From Desulfobacterales bacterium (GTDB lineage: Bacteria; Desulfobacterota; Desulfobacteria; Desulfobacterales; CAFBRK01), in assembly GCA_021737185.1 (NCBI GenBank), contig JAIPEL010000006.1:1-64000 (forward strand): DNA of 64,000 bases, read 5' to 3'. Below, piece after piece: positions 1 through 8,235 of this stretch (position 1 is the stretch's first letter; the number at the start of each line of letters is the position of its first letter). Made by a program: the position numbers and the translations under genes. Under the pieces are notes generated by a model that was not told the DNA's origin, made no database searches, and saw only the letters and a program-made list of their open reading frames with translations.

Positions 1-52
1 AGAAAAGGAAGACCGCCGCATAGATCAATTGAATCTGTTCAGGTAACAGGCT

Positions 53-131
53 CGCCACCTTTGAGGTGGCCAATCAAACAACCGCTTTGAGCGGTTCACA
101 TTTTTCAAGCCACCGGCTCTGCCGGTGGTAT
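53..131. repeat. Three consecutive short hairpins (REP-like / IS200-IS605-type end)
   Basis: GCCACCTTTGAGGTGGC, AACCGCTTTGAGCGGTT and CCACCGGCTCTGCCGGTGG follow each other within about 80 bp. Confidence 0.6.
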
Positions 132-265
132 ATGACTTTGGTAACATGGATGAAGGCTTTTATGACTCTCTTAATCGAATGTATCAGAGGGCAATAAAAA
201 AGGTATTGGGTTTGCATCGAGAACAGAAAAAGGCTATGAAAACAAAATTCAGTTGGATTCAATAA
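129..265 (+). pseudogene. C-terminal fragment of a hypothetical protein (truncated upstream by the hairpin cluster)
   Basis: Frame reads VVYDFGNMDEGFYDSLNRMYQRAIKKVLGLHREQKKAMKTKFSWIQ* with no start; protein-like composition. Confidence 0.4.
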
Positions 266-511
266 AATCAATGGGTTAACCATCTTAATATGCCATACTT
301 TATCACATTTGACAGGAGCCTATCGGAAAGCCGCTGATCTTTCAATGTACTTCCAAATAGTCATAACATTCTGAATTCAATTAATAAATGAATATGTGGG
401 TAAACATAGGGCAATCATTTTTCATGTTGCCATCTCCCGCTTTCTCTGATAATGTATTGCATATAGTGCAGGTTTTGACATTGATGTGCATTACATTATC
501 AGGAGGCCGCT

Positions 512-1150
512 ATGTCCCCCAGTTCAGATGCCAGCCACAGGCTGGTATCGCTGTTCGACCGGCAGCCGTGCTGGATGATCGCCGAAATCGCCGAAGAGCT
601 GGAGTATTCCGTCCCGTCTGTTCGGCGCTTTCTCGTTCAAGTCGGCTATTACAGCAGTTTCACCCACAACGGAAGCTGGTACACCCTGGCTTCTATACCG
701 CGCTTTAACCGCGAGGGGCTATGGTTTCACCGAGACATCGGCTTTTCCCATGCGGGCAGTCTGACCAACACCCTTGCAGCGCTTGTGGAAAAAAGCCCAA
801 GCGGGATGACCGCCGAACAACTCGGAGAAAAACTGCGCTGCCGCTGTCATACGGTTCTGGTGAAACTGTACCGCCAGGACCGGCTGCAGCGTCAAAAACT
901 CGGCCGCTCCTACATTTATCTGGCAGCCGACAACGATATTGCCGGCTCCCAGCGACGCGCTGTGGAAAAAACCGAAGCGGTCGATCTACCGGCCGAAATC
1001 GCGGTTTTGGTGCTGGTCGAGTTTATCCGCAATCCCGATGCCGGATACGGCAAATTGGCAAAAGCCATCGACCGTCGTACCGGATTGCGGATCGAAGCCA
1101 GTCAAATCAAGGCGCTGTTCGATCAGCACGGTTTAAAAAAAACGGCGTAA
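512..1150 (+). CDS. Winged-helix DNA-binding protein, probably associated with the adjacent transposase
   Basis: 212 aa ORF with two HTH-like segments (IAEIAEELEYSVPSVRRFL; MTAEQLGEKLRCRCHTVLVKLYR). Confidence 0.6.
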   Translation: MSPSSDASHRLVSLFDRQPCWMIAEIAEELEYSVPSVRRFLVQVGYYSSFTHNGSWYTLASIPRFNREGLWFHRDIGFSHAGSLTNTLAALVEKSPSGMTAEQLGEKLRCRCHTVLVKLYRQDRLQRQKLGRSYIYLAADNDIAGSQRRAVEKTEAVDLPAEIAVLVLVEFIRNPDAGYGKLAKAIDRRTGLRIEASQIKALFDQHGLKKTA

Positions 1151-1665
1151 ACAGCGGCGCGCAAGCCCTTGGCATCTTACAAAAGTGTTTGGATCGACTC
1201 TGCCACGAGACGCTGCCGGCAAGCCTTTTTACTTCTGCGCCCCTTGTCCGGTTTTATCCGGAGCAAGACGTGTGTTCGTGTGGCGGCAAGCTGAACGTTC
1301 AAAAGACGCGGCAAAAGACTGTGCTGAGCCTGACGACTCCGTTTTTGGCCGATGAAACGGTACTTTGTTGTCCGCTATGCGGAAGCAATTTTTTTTCGGA
1401 ACCTTTGCGCCGCCTGGTGCCCAAAAGTTGCAATTTCGCCTGGGATGTCATCGTTTTTGTCGGCCGTTCCATGTTCGAGCAACATCAAAGCGTGGATCAG
1501 GTTCGAAAAGCGCTTTTGGCTCGCAATGTGACCATAAGCCCTTCCCAAGTGGACTACCTCGGACAAAAGTTCATCACCTATCTTGCTATTGCCCATCGCC
1601 AAGCAACGCCGCGGATCAACCAGGCAATGACCGGGCAACGGGGTCGGACCACGACAAGCCTATGA
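1151..1665 (+). pseudogene. Truncated transposase-like protein with Zn-ribbon N-terminus
   Basis: CSCGGKL and CCPLCGSNF Cys pairs; ORF runs into the repeat at about 1640 and stops (GQRGRTTTSL*), so the C-terminal region is lost. Confidence 0.5.
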
Positions 1666-2087
1666 CATAACAATTAATCCATTCAAAATAGGGCTCGAAA
1701 ATAGGTCTATAACGCGTTTTTTAGGGTCAAAAACGGGCATATAGAAATTCAACCCGGAATTTGTTTGCCCTCCATGGCCAGAGCCAGCCGCCACTACATT
1801 CCCGGCTTTATTTGGCATCCCGCTTCGCCAAGGCTTCGCAGGACAAGTATTACCCATCAGGCTTCGCCGTTGGCTTCGACCCGACAGGCCGTTGCCACAA
1901 ACGGGAGTTTCTCCTTCGCTTCCGAAAGGACCGGTATCGGTGGCTGCAGTGGCTTTATCAGGCGAAGAAGCGATACGGAATCACGAGGGAATGGAATTGC
2001 GGGAACCGGTGGTCCCCTATAATGCGCCTTTTGAGGCCGAAAACCCGGAGATAGAGGCGAAAACCCGCTATTTTTGACCGTCATCTG
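1643..2087 (+). mobile_element. Decayed RAYT/Y1-transposase-derived non-autonomous element, copy 1
   Basis: Encodes RAYT-like N-terminus MARASRHYIPGFIWH and, after an insertion and frame change, RCHKREFLLRFRKDRYRWLQWLYQAKKRYGIT. The 314-bp core 1774-2087 matches 7271-7584 with 9 mismatches counted by eye. Confidence 0.75.
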
Positions 2088-2407
2088 TATTTATTTGAAA
2101 CAGTTGCGATGGGCGACCCCAAGACGATTAAAAATATGTATTGCAAAGGATAAATTTTTGAAGGAACTTGAGGCTAATCGGATTTTAGATCAGGCAAAAA
2201 ATCTACCGACCAAAAAGTAAGTGATAAAGCGCTCTAACCTTGCAGTCCAGGGAGACAGCAAGGACCGGGGCACTAATGAAAATCAGGCATTAACAAAGTT
2301 TTGAACTTTCAAAAAAGTCAGTGGAAGCTCTTGCTGCCCCTGACCGCAGCGTTGGAGTGAATAGCTGAAACAAGGCGGTTATCATCAACGGCCTCCGGAG
2401 GTCCTTT

Positions 2408-2641
2408 GTGAAAAAAATGGTTGTCGGTATCGCTGCGTTGCTGCTCGTGGGGGTTGCCTGCCTGCTTCCGGTTTCCTGCTCGAAGGACAAGGAGGAAAAG
2501 GGAAGTGTCGAAAAAATGACGGAAAAAGCCGGAAAGGATGTGGCGAACAAGCTCATGGCGCCTATCGACAAGGCCAAGGCCGCCAAGGAAATGCAGGAGG
2601 AGCGGGACCGGGAAGCGGCAGAGAAGGTGCCGGCCAAGTGA
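2408..2641 (+). CDS. Small lipoprotein, hypothetical
   Basis: 77 aa; signal peptide with lipobox-like LLPVSC; charged C-terminus. Confidence 0.6.
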   Translation: MKKMVVGIAALLLVGVACLLPVSCSKDKEEKGSVEKMTEKAGKDVANKLMAPIDKAKAAKEMQEERDREAAEKVPAK

Positions 2642-2674
2642 AACATACCACCTTTTCGGAGGCAGGGACGGACA

Positions 2675-2839
2675 GTGCCGGAACCGGGAAGGTCGAGTAA
2701 TATTCAGACCGCCAGTCGAAACGTGGTCAAATCCTGGGTCATCGGCGGCTTTGCCATGAGCGTCGTCAAAGGGGAGATCGCATCCGAAAACGGCAAAACC
2801 CGGTACGCGGTCCAAGGGCTCGCCGAGCTGATCATCTAA
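2675..2839 (+). CDS. Small hypothetical protein (GTG start) or gene remnant
   Basis: VPEPGRSSNIQTASRNVVKSWVIGGFAMSVVKGEIASENGKTRYAVQGLAELII*, directly downstream of the lipoprotein. Confidence 0.35.
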   Translation: MPEPGRSSNIQTASRNVVKSWVIGGFAMSVVKGEIASENGKTRYAVQGLAELII

Positions 2840-2925
2840 AGCATCCCTTCGCGGCAATCCGAGTCTGGGGCAGGTTTTTTTGATAAGCCGGCCCAGGTCT
2901 CGATCCGGGGGCGTCCATAAGCTTC

Positions 2926-3046
2926 AGAAATTACTGGATTCCCGCTTTCGCGGGAATGACGAAGGAAATTACTAAATTTCCGCTGCTGTTTACTCCGGAC
3001 TCGATCCGGGGCGGGAATGACGAAAAAGGGAAATTCGGCCTTTTTG
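2926..3046. repeat. Degenerate copy of an intergenic palindromic repeat
   Basis: Contains ATTCCCGCTTTCGCGGGAAT (2938-2957) and a GACTCGATCCGGGGCGGGAATGACGAAAAAGGGAAATTCGGCCTTTTTGCG segment shared with the elements near 14.3, 15.6 and 17.2 kb. Confidence 0.6.
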
Positions 3047-3227
3047 CGCAGCCGGTGAAGCTGGGACTTCTCAAACTCGAAGGGGCAGGCCGATCCGCCC
3101 ACTACCGACTCACCGGGAATCGGCTCAAAAACGGCTCAAACGGCTCTCCCGAACGTAAAGCCGGAAATGGCTCATAAACGGCTCAAATGGCTCACTCGGC
3201 GAAACCGCAAAACATTGAACCATCCGT

Positions 3228-3434
3228 CTATGAATCAATCGAGACCCCGGCTTCGTCGATCGGGTCCGGATTCAGCCAGATCACCCACCTGCCGCCGTCT
3301 TCTTCCGACCAGTATATCAACCGGATCTGTTCCATCCCGGCCCACTGGCCTGACACGGCGTCCCGTAGACGGTCATAGCGGCTTGACGAAACTGGGTGGC
3401 CTTCCTTCGAATCCGGTTTTCGCAAATTGCTCAT
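3228..3434 (-). CDS. Small hypothetical protein
   Basis: 68 aa; strong Shine-Dalgarno (AGGAGGATATCATG) just upstream; co-directional with 3447-6550. Confidence 0.55.
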   Translation of the reverse strand: MSNLRKPDSKEGHPVSSSRYDRLRDAVSGQWAGMEQIRLIYWSEEDGGRWVIWLNPDPIDEAGVSIDS

Positions 3435-3446
3435 GATATCCTCCTG

Positions 3447-4760
3447 TCACGGTGAGATCAGCGCCTGGAAGTAGGAATAGGCGGCAATGATCTGCCTGTT
3501 TTCTCGAACTGCGCCGGCGATTTCGTTTCTCGCCTCGTCAAGCCTCTTCCGTTCTTCGTCCAGGGAATCGCATGCCGCCGGAGGATCGCATTGAAGCGCG
3601 CCGTCTTTTTTCTCGTTTATTGCCGTTTCGATGGCCCTCAGAGAAGACTCCAAGTCTGTCCAGTAGCGAATGACCTTGTAAAAGTCGGTGTTTTTGTCAT
3701 AGGGGATCGAATCATCTGAGCTTCGAGTGAGTGTCGGACTGACATATCGATAGCGATATAGATTTTTCGCGGTGAAGGTTGAAGGAATGGGCAGTTCGGA
3801 AACCAGACCGTCCAGCTTTTCTTTATGGGCCGCTGCGACCGAATCGCCGCTTTGCTTCAATTTTATCAATGTGTCGTAAAAAGCAGATAGTGTATAGGGT
3901 AAAATATACTCCTGGTGTCTTCCCAGTCCCTCCCCGAATTTGCGCAAGTAGGAATTTTGGTTCGGGTCCAGTCTGACCAGCATCGCCCTTCTTACATCCT
4001 GCTGAAACGCCAATAGGGTTGCTGCCTCTCCCGTGGCAAAGTATTGAATATAGCTGGTTTCGAGGGACTGGGCACCGGTATTGGCATCAATGGGAGCGTC
4101 GAGGGTGGCAAGGAGAGGGGCCATTTTCATTCTGTATTTTTTGTTATCATCAGAGTTTTCCTCGGCCATCGAAATCGGCAGTAGCGCAAATTCTTTTCGA
4201 TTGTACCCGAGCTTTGCCGAATCCGGCAGCGCGCCTGTCATGGTCGACCATGCGACTTTTAGACCCAGCATGGTATCGGTTCCGAAGAAAACCGTTTTGA
4301 CATCAACCTCTTTTAGGCCCGTGCCATTTTCAGCTTTCTGAAAAGAATGCCATGTCCCGGGATTCGGCTTGTTGTCCAACTCAAGACTGCTGTCGACCAG
4401 GGTTTTGACTTGTTTCAATCGTTCATTCCATTGGTCGGGCGTCGTTTGATCTCCATAAAATGCGGCCAGAACGACAGCTGCGTCCCCGGTAGCGAAGGTT
4501 GACCCTAAATGAGGGGCAAACGCCCCCGAATTCTTGAATTTGAAGCTGGCGAGCACCGGGAGTTTTTTTCCGTTTTCGAACTGGGGCCCCAGGACACCTT
4601 CAATCCGGGAGATATCCAGGGCCAAAGTGGGCGGTTCGTAGGACAATTCGAGCCCTGCATTAGTTTTTGTTATGAACATCGTACTGGTTTTTCCAACACT
4701 GCACCCGGTGGCCATCAGAATGACGGCAAAAAGCGTAACGGCCCTGAAAGAAAACATCAT
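3447..4760 (-). CDS. Hypothetical lipoprotein, 437 aa
   Basis: Signal peptide and lipobox (ILMATGC); overlaps the upstream gene at 4757-4760. Confidence 0.75.
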   Translation of the reverse strand: MMFSFRAVTLFAVILMATGCSVGKTSTMFITKTNAGLELSYEPPTLALDISRIEGVLGPQFENGKKLPVLASFKFKNSGAFAPHLGSTFATGDAAVVLAAFYGDQTTPDQWNERLKQVKTLVDSSLELDNKPNPGTWHSFQKAENGTGLKEVDVKTVFFGTDTMLGLKVAWSTMTGALPDSAKLGYNRKEFALLPISMAEENSDDNKKYRMKMAPLLATLDAPIDANTGAQSLETSYIQYFATGEAATLLAFQQDVRRAMLVRLDPNQNSYLRKFGEGLGRHQEYILPYTLSAFYDTLIKLKQSGDSVAAAHKEKLDGLVSELPIPSTFTAKNLYRYRYVSPTLTRSSDDSIPYDKNTDFYKVIRYWTDLESSLRAIETAINEKKDGALQCDPPAACDSLDEERKRLDEARNEIAGAVRENRQIIAAYSYFQALISP

Positions 4761-5167
4761 GGCGACTCCTTCCCCGACTTCGGGTAGTCATTCATCATCT
4801 CTTCGAATTCAGCCCCATCGTAGCTTGCATTTTCCGGCAGGGGGTACATGCTGCCCACGGCAACACCGAAAAACCCCTTGCTTGGAAATTCCAGGCGGAT
4901 CGAGGTATCCTCCTTTGCAATGTCGATAAACTGCAGTCGATGCCATCCTGCGGCGAAATATGTCTGTTGGGGGACGCGGCCCAGTGTAATGCCGATCGTA
5001 TCTGTTCCGTGGACGATTGCCTGAAGACCTTCCTCCGGAACGAGAACCCGCATTTTCATATGACCGACGCCCCAAATATGTTGAACGCCGGCCTCTTCGT
5101 CCGCATAGTGAATGGCACATCCGAAGAGGACGGGAATCAAACAAAATAACAAGGAAAAGACTTTCAT
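4757..5167 (-). CDS. Hypothetical small lipoprotein
   Basis: MKVFSLLFCLIPVLFGC lipoprotein signal; 4-bp overlap with the downstream gene. Confidence 0.65.
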   Translation of the reverse strand: MKVFSLLFCLIPVLFGCAIHYADEEAGVQHIWGVGHMKMRVLVPEEGLQAIVHGTDTIGITLGRVPQQTYFAAGWHRLQFIDIAKEDTSIRLEFPSKGFFGVAVGSMYPLPENASYDGAEFEEMMNDYPKSGKESP

Positions 5168-5246
5168 TGAATGCGCTGGCCTGAAAGAGGTCATTTCGGT
5201 GTTTCCATCCTCCTGTTGTCCTGGCGTTGCTCACGCCGAACGGTCT

Positions 5247-5504
5247 TCAGCGTTCCGGATCCGGTTTCGAGGAAGGAGAAGGGGAGGCCCCGCGCTTTTT
5301 TCTTTCCCCTTTCTTGGGCCGCTTTTTTTCGGTGTTTTTTTCTATCTGTTCGATGTCGGCAAGCAGTAGGAGCGAAGGCTTTGAGGTTCGTCCGAATTGC
5401 GCCTCTTCTTTTACGGGAGGCTTCCTGCAGAAGGCCGTTTCCAGCGTCCGGCGGATCATTTCATCCAGGTCGATCGGCATCTTTTCCCGGCGCCGCATCC
5501 TCAT
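5247..5504 (-). CDS. Hypothetical small charged protein (start uncertain)
   Basis: In-frame part of ORF 5247-5612 beyond the upstream gene stop: MRMRRREKMPIDLDEMIRRTLETAFCRK...; lysine/proline-rich tail. Confidence 0.4.
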   Translation of the reverse strand: MRMRRREKMPIDLDEMIRRTLETAFCRKPPVKEEAQFGRTSKPSLLLLADIEQIEKNTEKKRPKKGERKKRGASPSPSSKPDPER

Positions 5505-5521
5505 GGCTTGGATGCGCCTCC

Positions 5522-6550
5522 TCAAGCGGGGGGTTTGTCCACGAACTTCGGGCCCAGGTAACCAGCCTGGCTCATTCCCATCAGGACCACCAATTCCCAG
5601 GGGATTTCCCACAGGACGCCGTCCAGGATGCTCTTGGCCAGAAACAGCACCAGGAGAAGGCCTGTCCAGAAGAGCATCTGGGCCTTGGCAATGGACAGGT
5701 CCTTGGCCGGGGACGATGTTCTGGAGACGCTGACAAGATCTGCCAGGTGCGGCGTAACCGGCGGCGCGGGCGCCTGCGGCAAGATCGCGTTGCCGGACTC
5801 CGGTGCGGGAGGTTTGGAGACCTTGGCGTAACTGATTCCCGTGGTGGCCAGGGACAGGCCCATCAGGGCAAGCAGGGCGTCGGGAATTTCCGGGACCTGA
5901 TGCTGAAACAGCCCGAAGCCGAATACGACGGTGCCGATGGCCACGGTCCAGAGGGCCATCTGGGTGCGGGAAAGGGAAAGATAGCCGTCGGCTCCCGTGA
6001 TCAGGTAGATCGGGCTTCCCTTGGCGGTTTTCGAAATCCAGAGAATGAATGCGACCACGGCCGCGACAACCGCCAGGGTGTAAAGCAGGACCATTTTTCC
6101 GTTGCCCAGATTCACCTCTTTGCCGACCTGTTTCTCATTCCACACCGGGTTGGCGGCCTCGGTCTTCCAGTGGAGAATCGGCGTCACCCGCTTCATGGCC
6201 TTTTGCCGGATCGGCTCGTAGTTGCTGAGGTCGAAAAAAAGCAGCGCGCCGACAAGGGAAGTCTTCTGCCCGTTTTCTTCCCTTTCCCAGCGCTGATGTT
6301 CGATCATGTCGTAGGGGGAGATAAAATCGCCGCTCTTTTCCGGTTTTTTCCCCGCATCTTCTTTGCCCAGTAAATAGAGCCGAGGTTCCTGGTTTGCAGA
6401 GATGTTCGGTGTGACAAACACGCGGACCGGTTGGGATACGAGTTGTCCGTCGGGCATCAGAAGACGCGGCGGCGGATCGGCGGAAAAGCAGGGACCTGAA
6501 ATCGTTGCTGTTAAACAGGCAAGTGCCAAACAGGCGGCGATTCGAAGCAT
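5522..6550 (-). CDS. Hypothetical secreted/membrane protein with duplicated two-TM 'QM-WT...IP-LLxLMG-S' module
   Basis: 342 aa; signal peptide, TM near 'VLLYTLAVVAAVVAFILWI', then repeats SLSRTQMALWT...LMGLSLATTGISY and SIAKAQMLFWT...LMGMSQAGYLG. Confidence 0.7.
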   Translation of the reverse strand: MLRIAACLALACLTATISGPCFSADPPPRLLMPDGQLVSQPVRVFVTPNISANQEPRLYLLGKEDAGKKPEKSGDFISPYDMIEHQRWEREENGQKTSLVGALLFFDLSNYEPIRQKAMKRVTPILHWKTEAANPVWNEKQVGKEVNLGNGKMVLLYTLAVVAAVVAFILWISKTAKGSPIYLITGADGYLSLSRTQMALWTVAIGTVVFGFGLFQHQVPEIPDALLALMGLSLATTGISYAKVSKPPAPESGNAILPQAPAPPVTPHLADLVSVSRTSSPAKDLSIAKAQMLFWTGLLLVLFLAKSILDGVLWEIPWELVVLMGMSQAGYLGPKFVDKPPA

Positions 6551-7140
6551 TTCCCACCTCCCGGGTTTTCAGCAAAGCCTTTAGCCCCCTGTGAAAGAAG
6601 ACCCGTGCGGCCGCCCGCAACACCGGTTTTAGACGGACCCGGTGATGACGTCCTGGGGGCGGCAGTCGCTGAGCGACTGCAATCGAATGCGGGTGCCGGT
6701 TCTTTTTCTTTTTTGGACTATGGCGATTCGGGCAAGAGAGGCAGCGTGATCTTGGAACCGGCGTCAGAGAGAGATTTTCATTGCCCGGCCAATTTTTTGC
6801 TTCCGCCTCTTCGTTATGCGGTAGTTTGAAAAATGTATAATCAACATTCGTGCCAAAAGAAAGCATAAAAAGGAGCGTGGGCCGAAAACCAGCAATTTTT
6901 GTTAGTTTGCAGGGTGTTGAACCGGCGGTTTGCCGGCGGCAAGTCGGGGAGGGCCGGTTCCGGAGCCGGACAGCCCCTGAAACGACGCATCCGGTGCCCA
7001 GATTGCTGTGCAGTCACGACCGGAAAATTGGGCAGCGCCGGGGCAGGGGCAGCGGGTCCGGATTGCCTGCAGCCCCGCCTGCGGAGGACTAATCAGACTG
7101 TCCAGACGGCGTCGGCCGGGTATGGGGTCTGGCTGGGGTC

Positions 7141-7584
7141 TGGGGTCGCCCACGACAACTTGCTGTACTAACATTGAATTGCTTAATATCAGGCCTTCAA
7201 AATAGGCCTATAATGCGTTTTTCAGGGTCAAAAACAAGCATATAGAATTTTTCCCGGAGTTGATGCTTCCATGGCCAGAGCCGGCCGCCACTACATTCCC
7301 GGCTTTATTTGGCATCCCGCTTCGCCAAGGCTTCGCAGGACAAGTATTACCCATCAGGCTTCGCCGTTGGCTTCGACCCGACAGGCCGGTGCCACAAACG
7401 GGAGTTTCTCCTTCGCTTCCGAAAGGACCGTTATCGGTGGCTGCAGTGGCTTTATCAGGCGAAGAAGCGATACGGAATAACAAAGGAATGGAATTGCGGG
7501 AACCGGTGGTCCCCTATAATGCGCCTTTTGAGGCCGAAAACCCGGATATGGATGCGAAAACCCGCTATTTTTGACCGTCATCTG
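7141..7584 (+). mobile_element. Decayed RAYT/Y1-transposase-derived non-autonomous element, copy 2
   Basis: Core 7271-7584 nearly identical to 1774-2087; shares the same internal insertion and the same truncation. Confidence 0.75.
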
Positions 7585-7595
7585 GCTAGGTCTTT

Positions 7596-7696
7596 GGGGA
7601 CGTCCATTGGTTTATAACTTTCTTGTTATTTTCGCTCTATAAGGGTGTTGCCACAAAAATGGAAGGATGGAAACTTATAATCCAATGAACGTCCCC
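7596..7696. repeat. Inverted-repeat element, 22-bp arms
   Basis: Arms GGGGACGTCCATTGGTTTATAA (7596-7617) and TTATAATCCAATGAACGTCCCC (7675-7696), 20/22 complementary. Confidence 0.7.
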
Positions 7697-7812
7697 CAAC
7701 CCTTCCCTAATCTTGGGGTCAGACCACGGCAACTTGTTGCAATAGCAATGAATAGATTGGCGTTTAGTTTTTAATGATAACAGGTGCGTGAGCATCATCT
7801 CAGGAGATCAAA

Positions 7813-8226
7813 ATGAAGGCAAAAAAAGTAAACGTATCTGGTCTTGGTCGTCTCCCTGCCTTTTGCCATGCAGTGATTGCGGGGGATTTTATTTATGTTT
7901 CTGGTACATTGGGGACAGAATCAGACTCAATGGAGCTTGTAGGGGGTGGAACCGGGGCGGAAACCGCTCAGGCCCTTCAGAATATTAGCCTCATTCTAAA
8001 GGAATGCGGTGCCTCTCTTTCTGATCTTGTAAAAGTAAGTGTTTTTCTGGCTGATATAAAGACGTTCCCAGAAATGAATGATGCCTACCTTGAAGTGATG
8101 GGCAGTGATCCTCCCGCACGTATCACGGTTGGTGGAGCCGAATTGGCACGTGGCGCTGCCGTCGAGATTGATGCGGTGGCATACAAGCCAAACGCGATGT
8201 CCGGCGGAATTACCGATACTCAATAA
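7813..8226 (+). CDS. RidA family (YjgF/YER057c/UK114) protein
   Basis: 137 aa; GDFIYVSGTLG, SDLVKVSVFLADIKTFPEMNDAY and GAAVEIDAVAYK motifs. Confidence 0.85.
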   Translation: MKAKKVNVSGLGRLPAFCHAVIAGDFIYVSGTLGTESDSMELVGGGTGAETAQALQNISLILKECGASLSDLVKVSVFLADIKTFPEMNDAYLEVMGSDPPARITVGGAELARGAAVEIDAVAYKPNAMSGGITDTQ

Positions 8227-8235
8227 GGAAGCATA

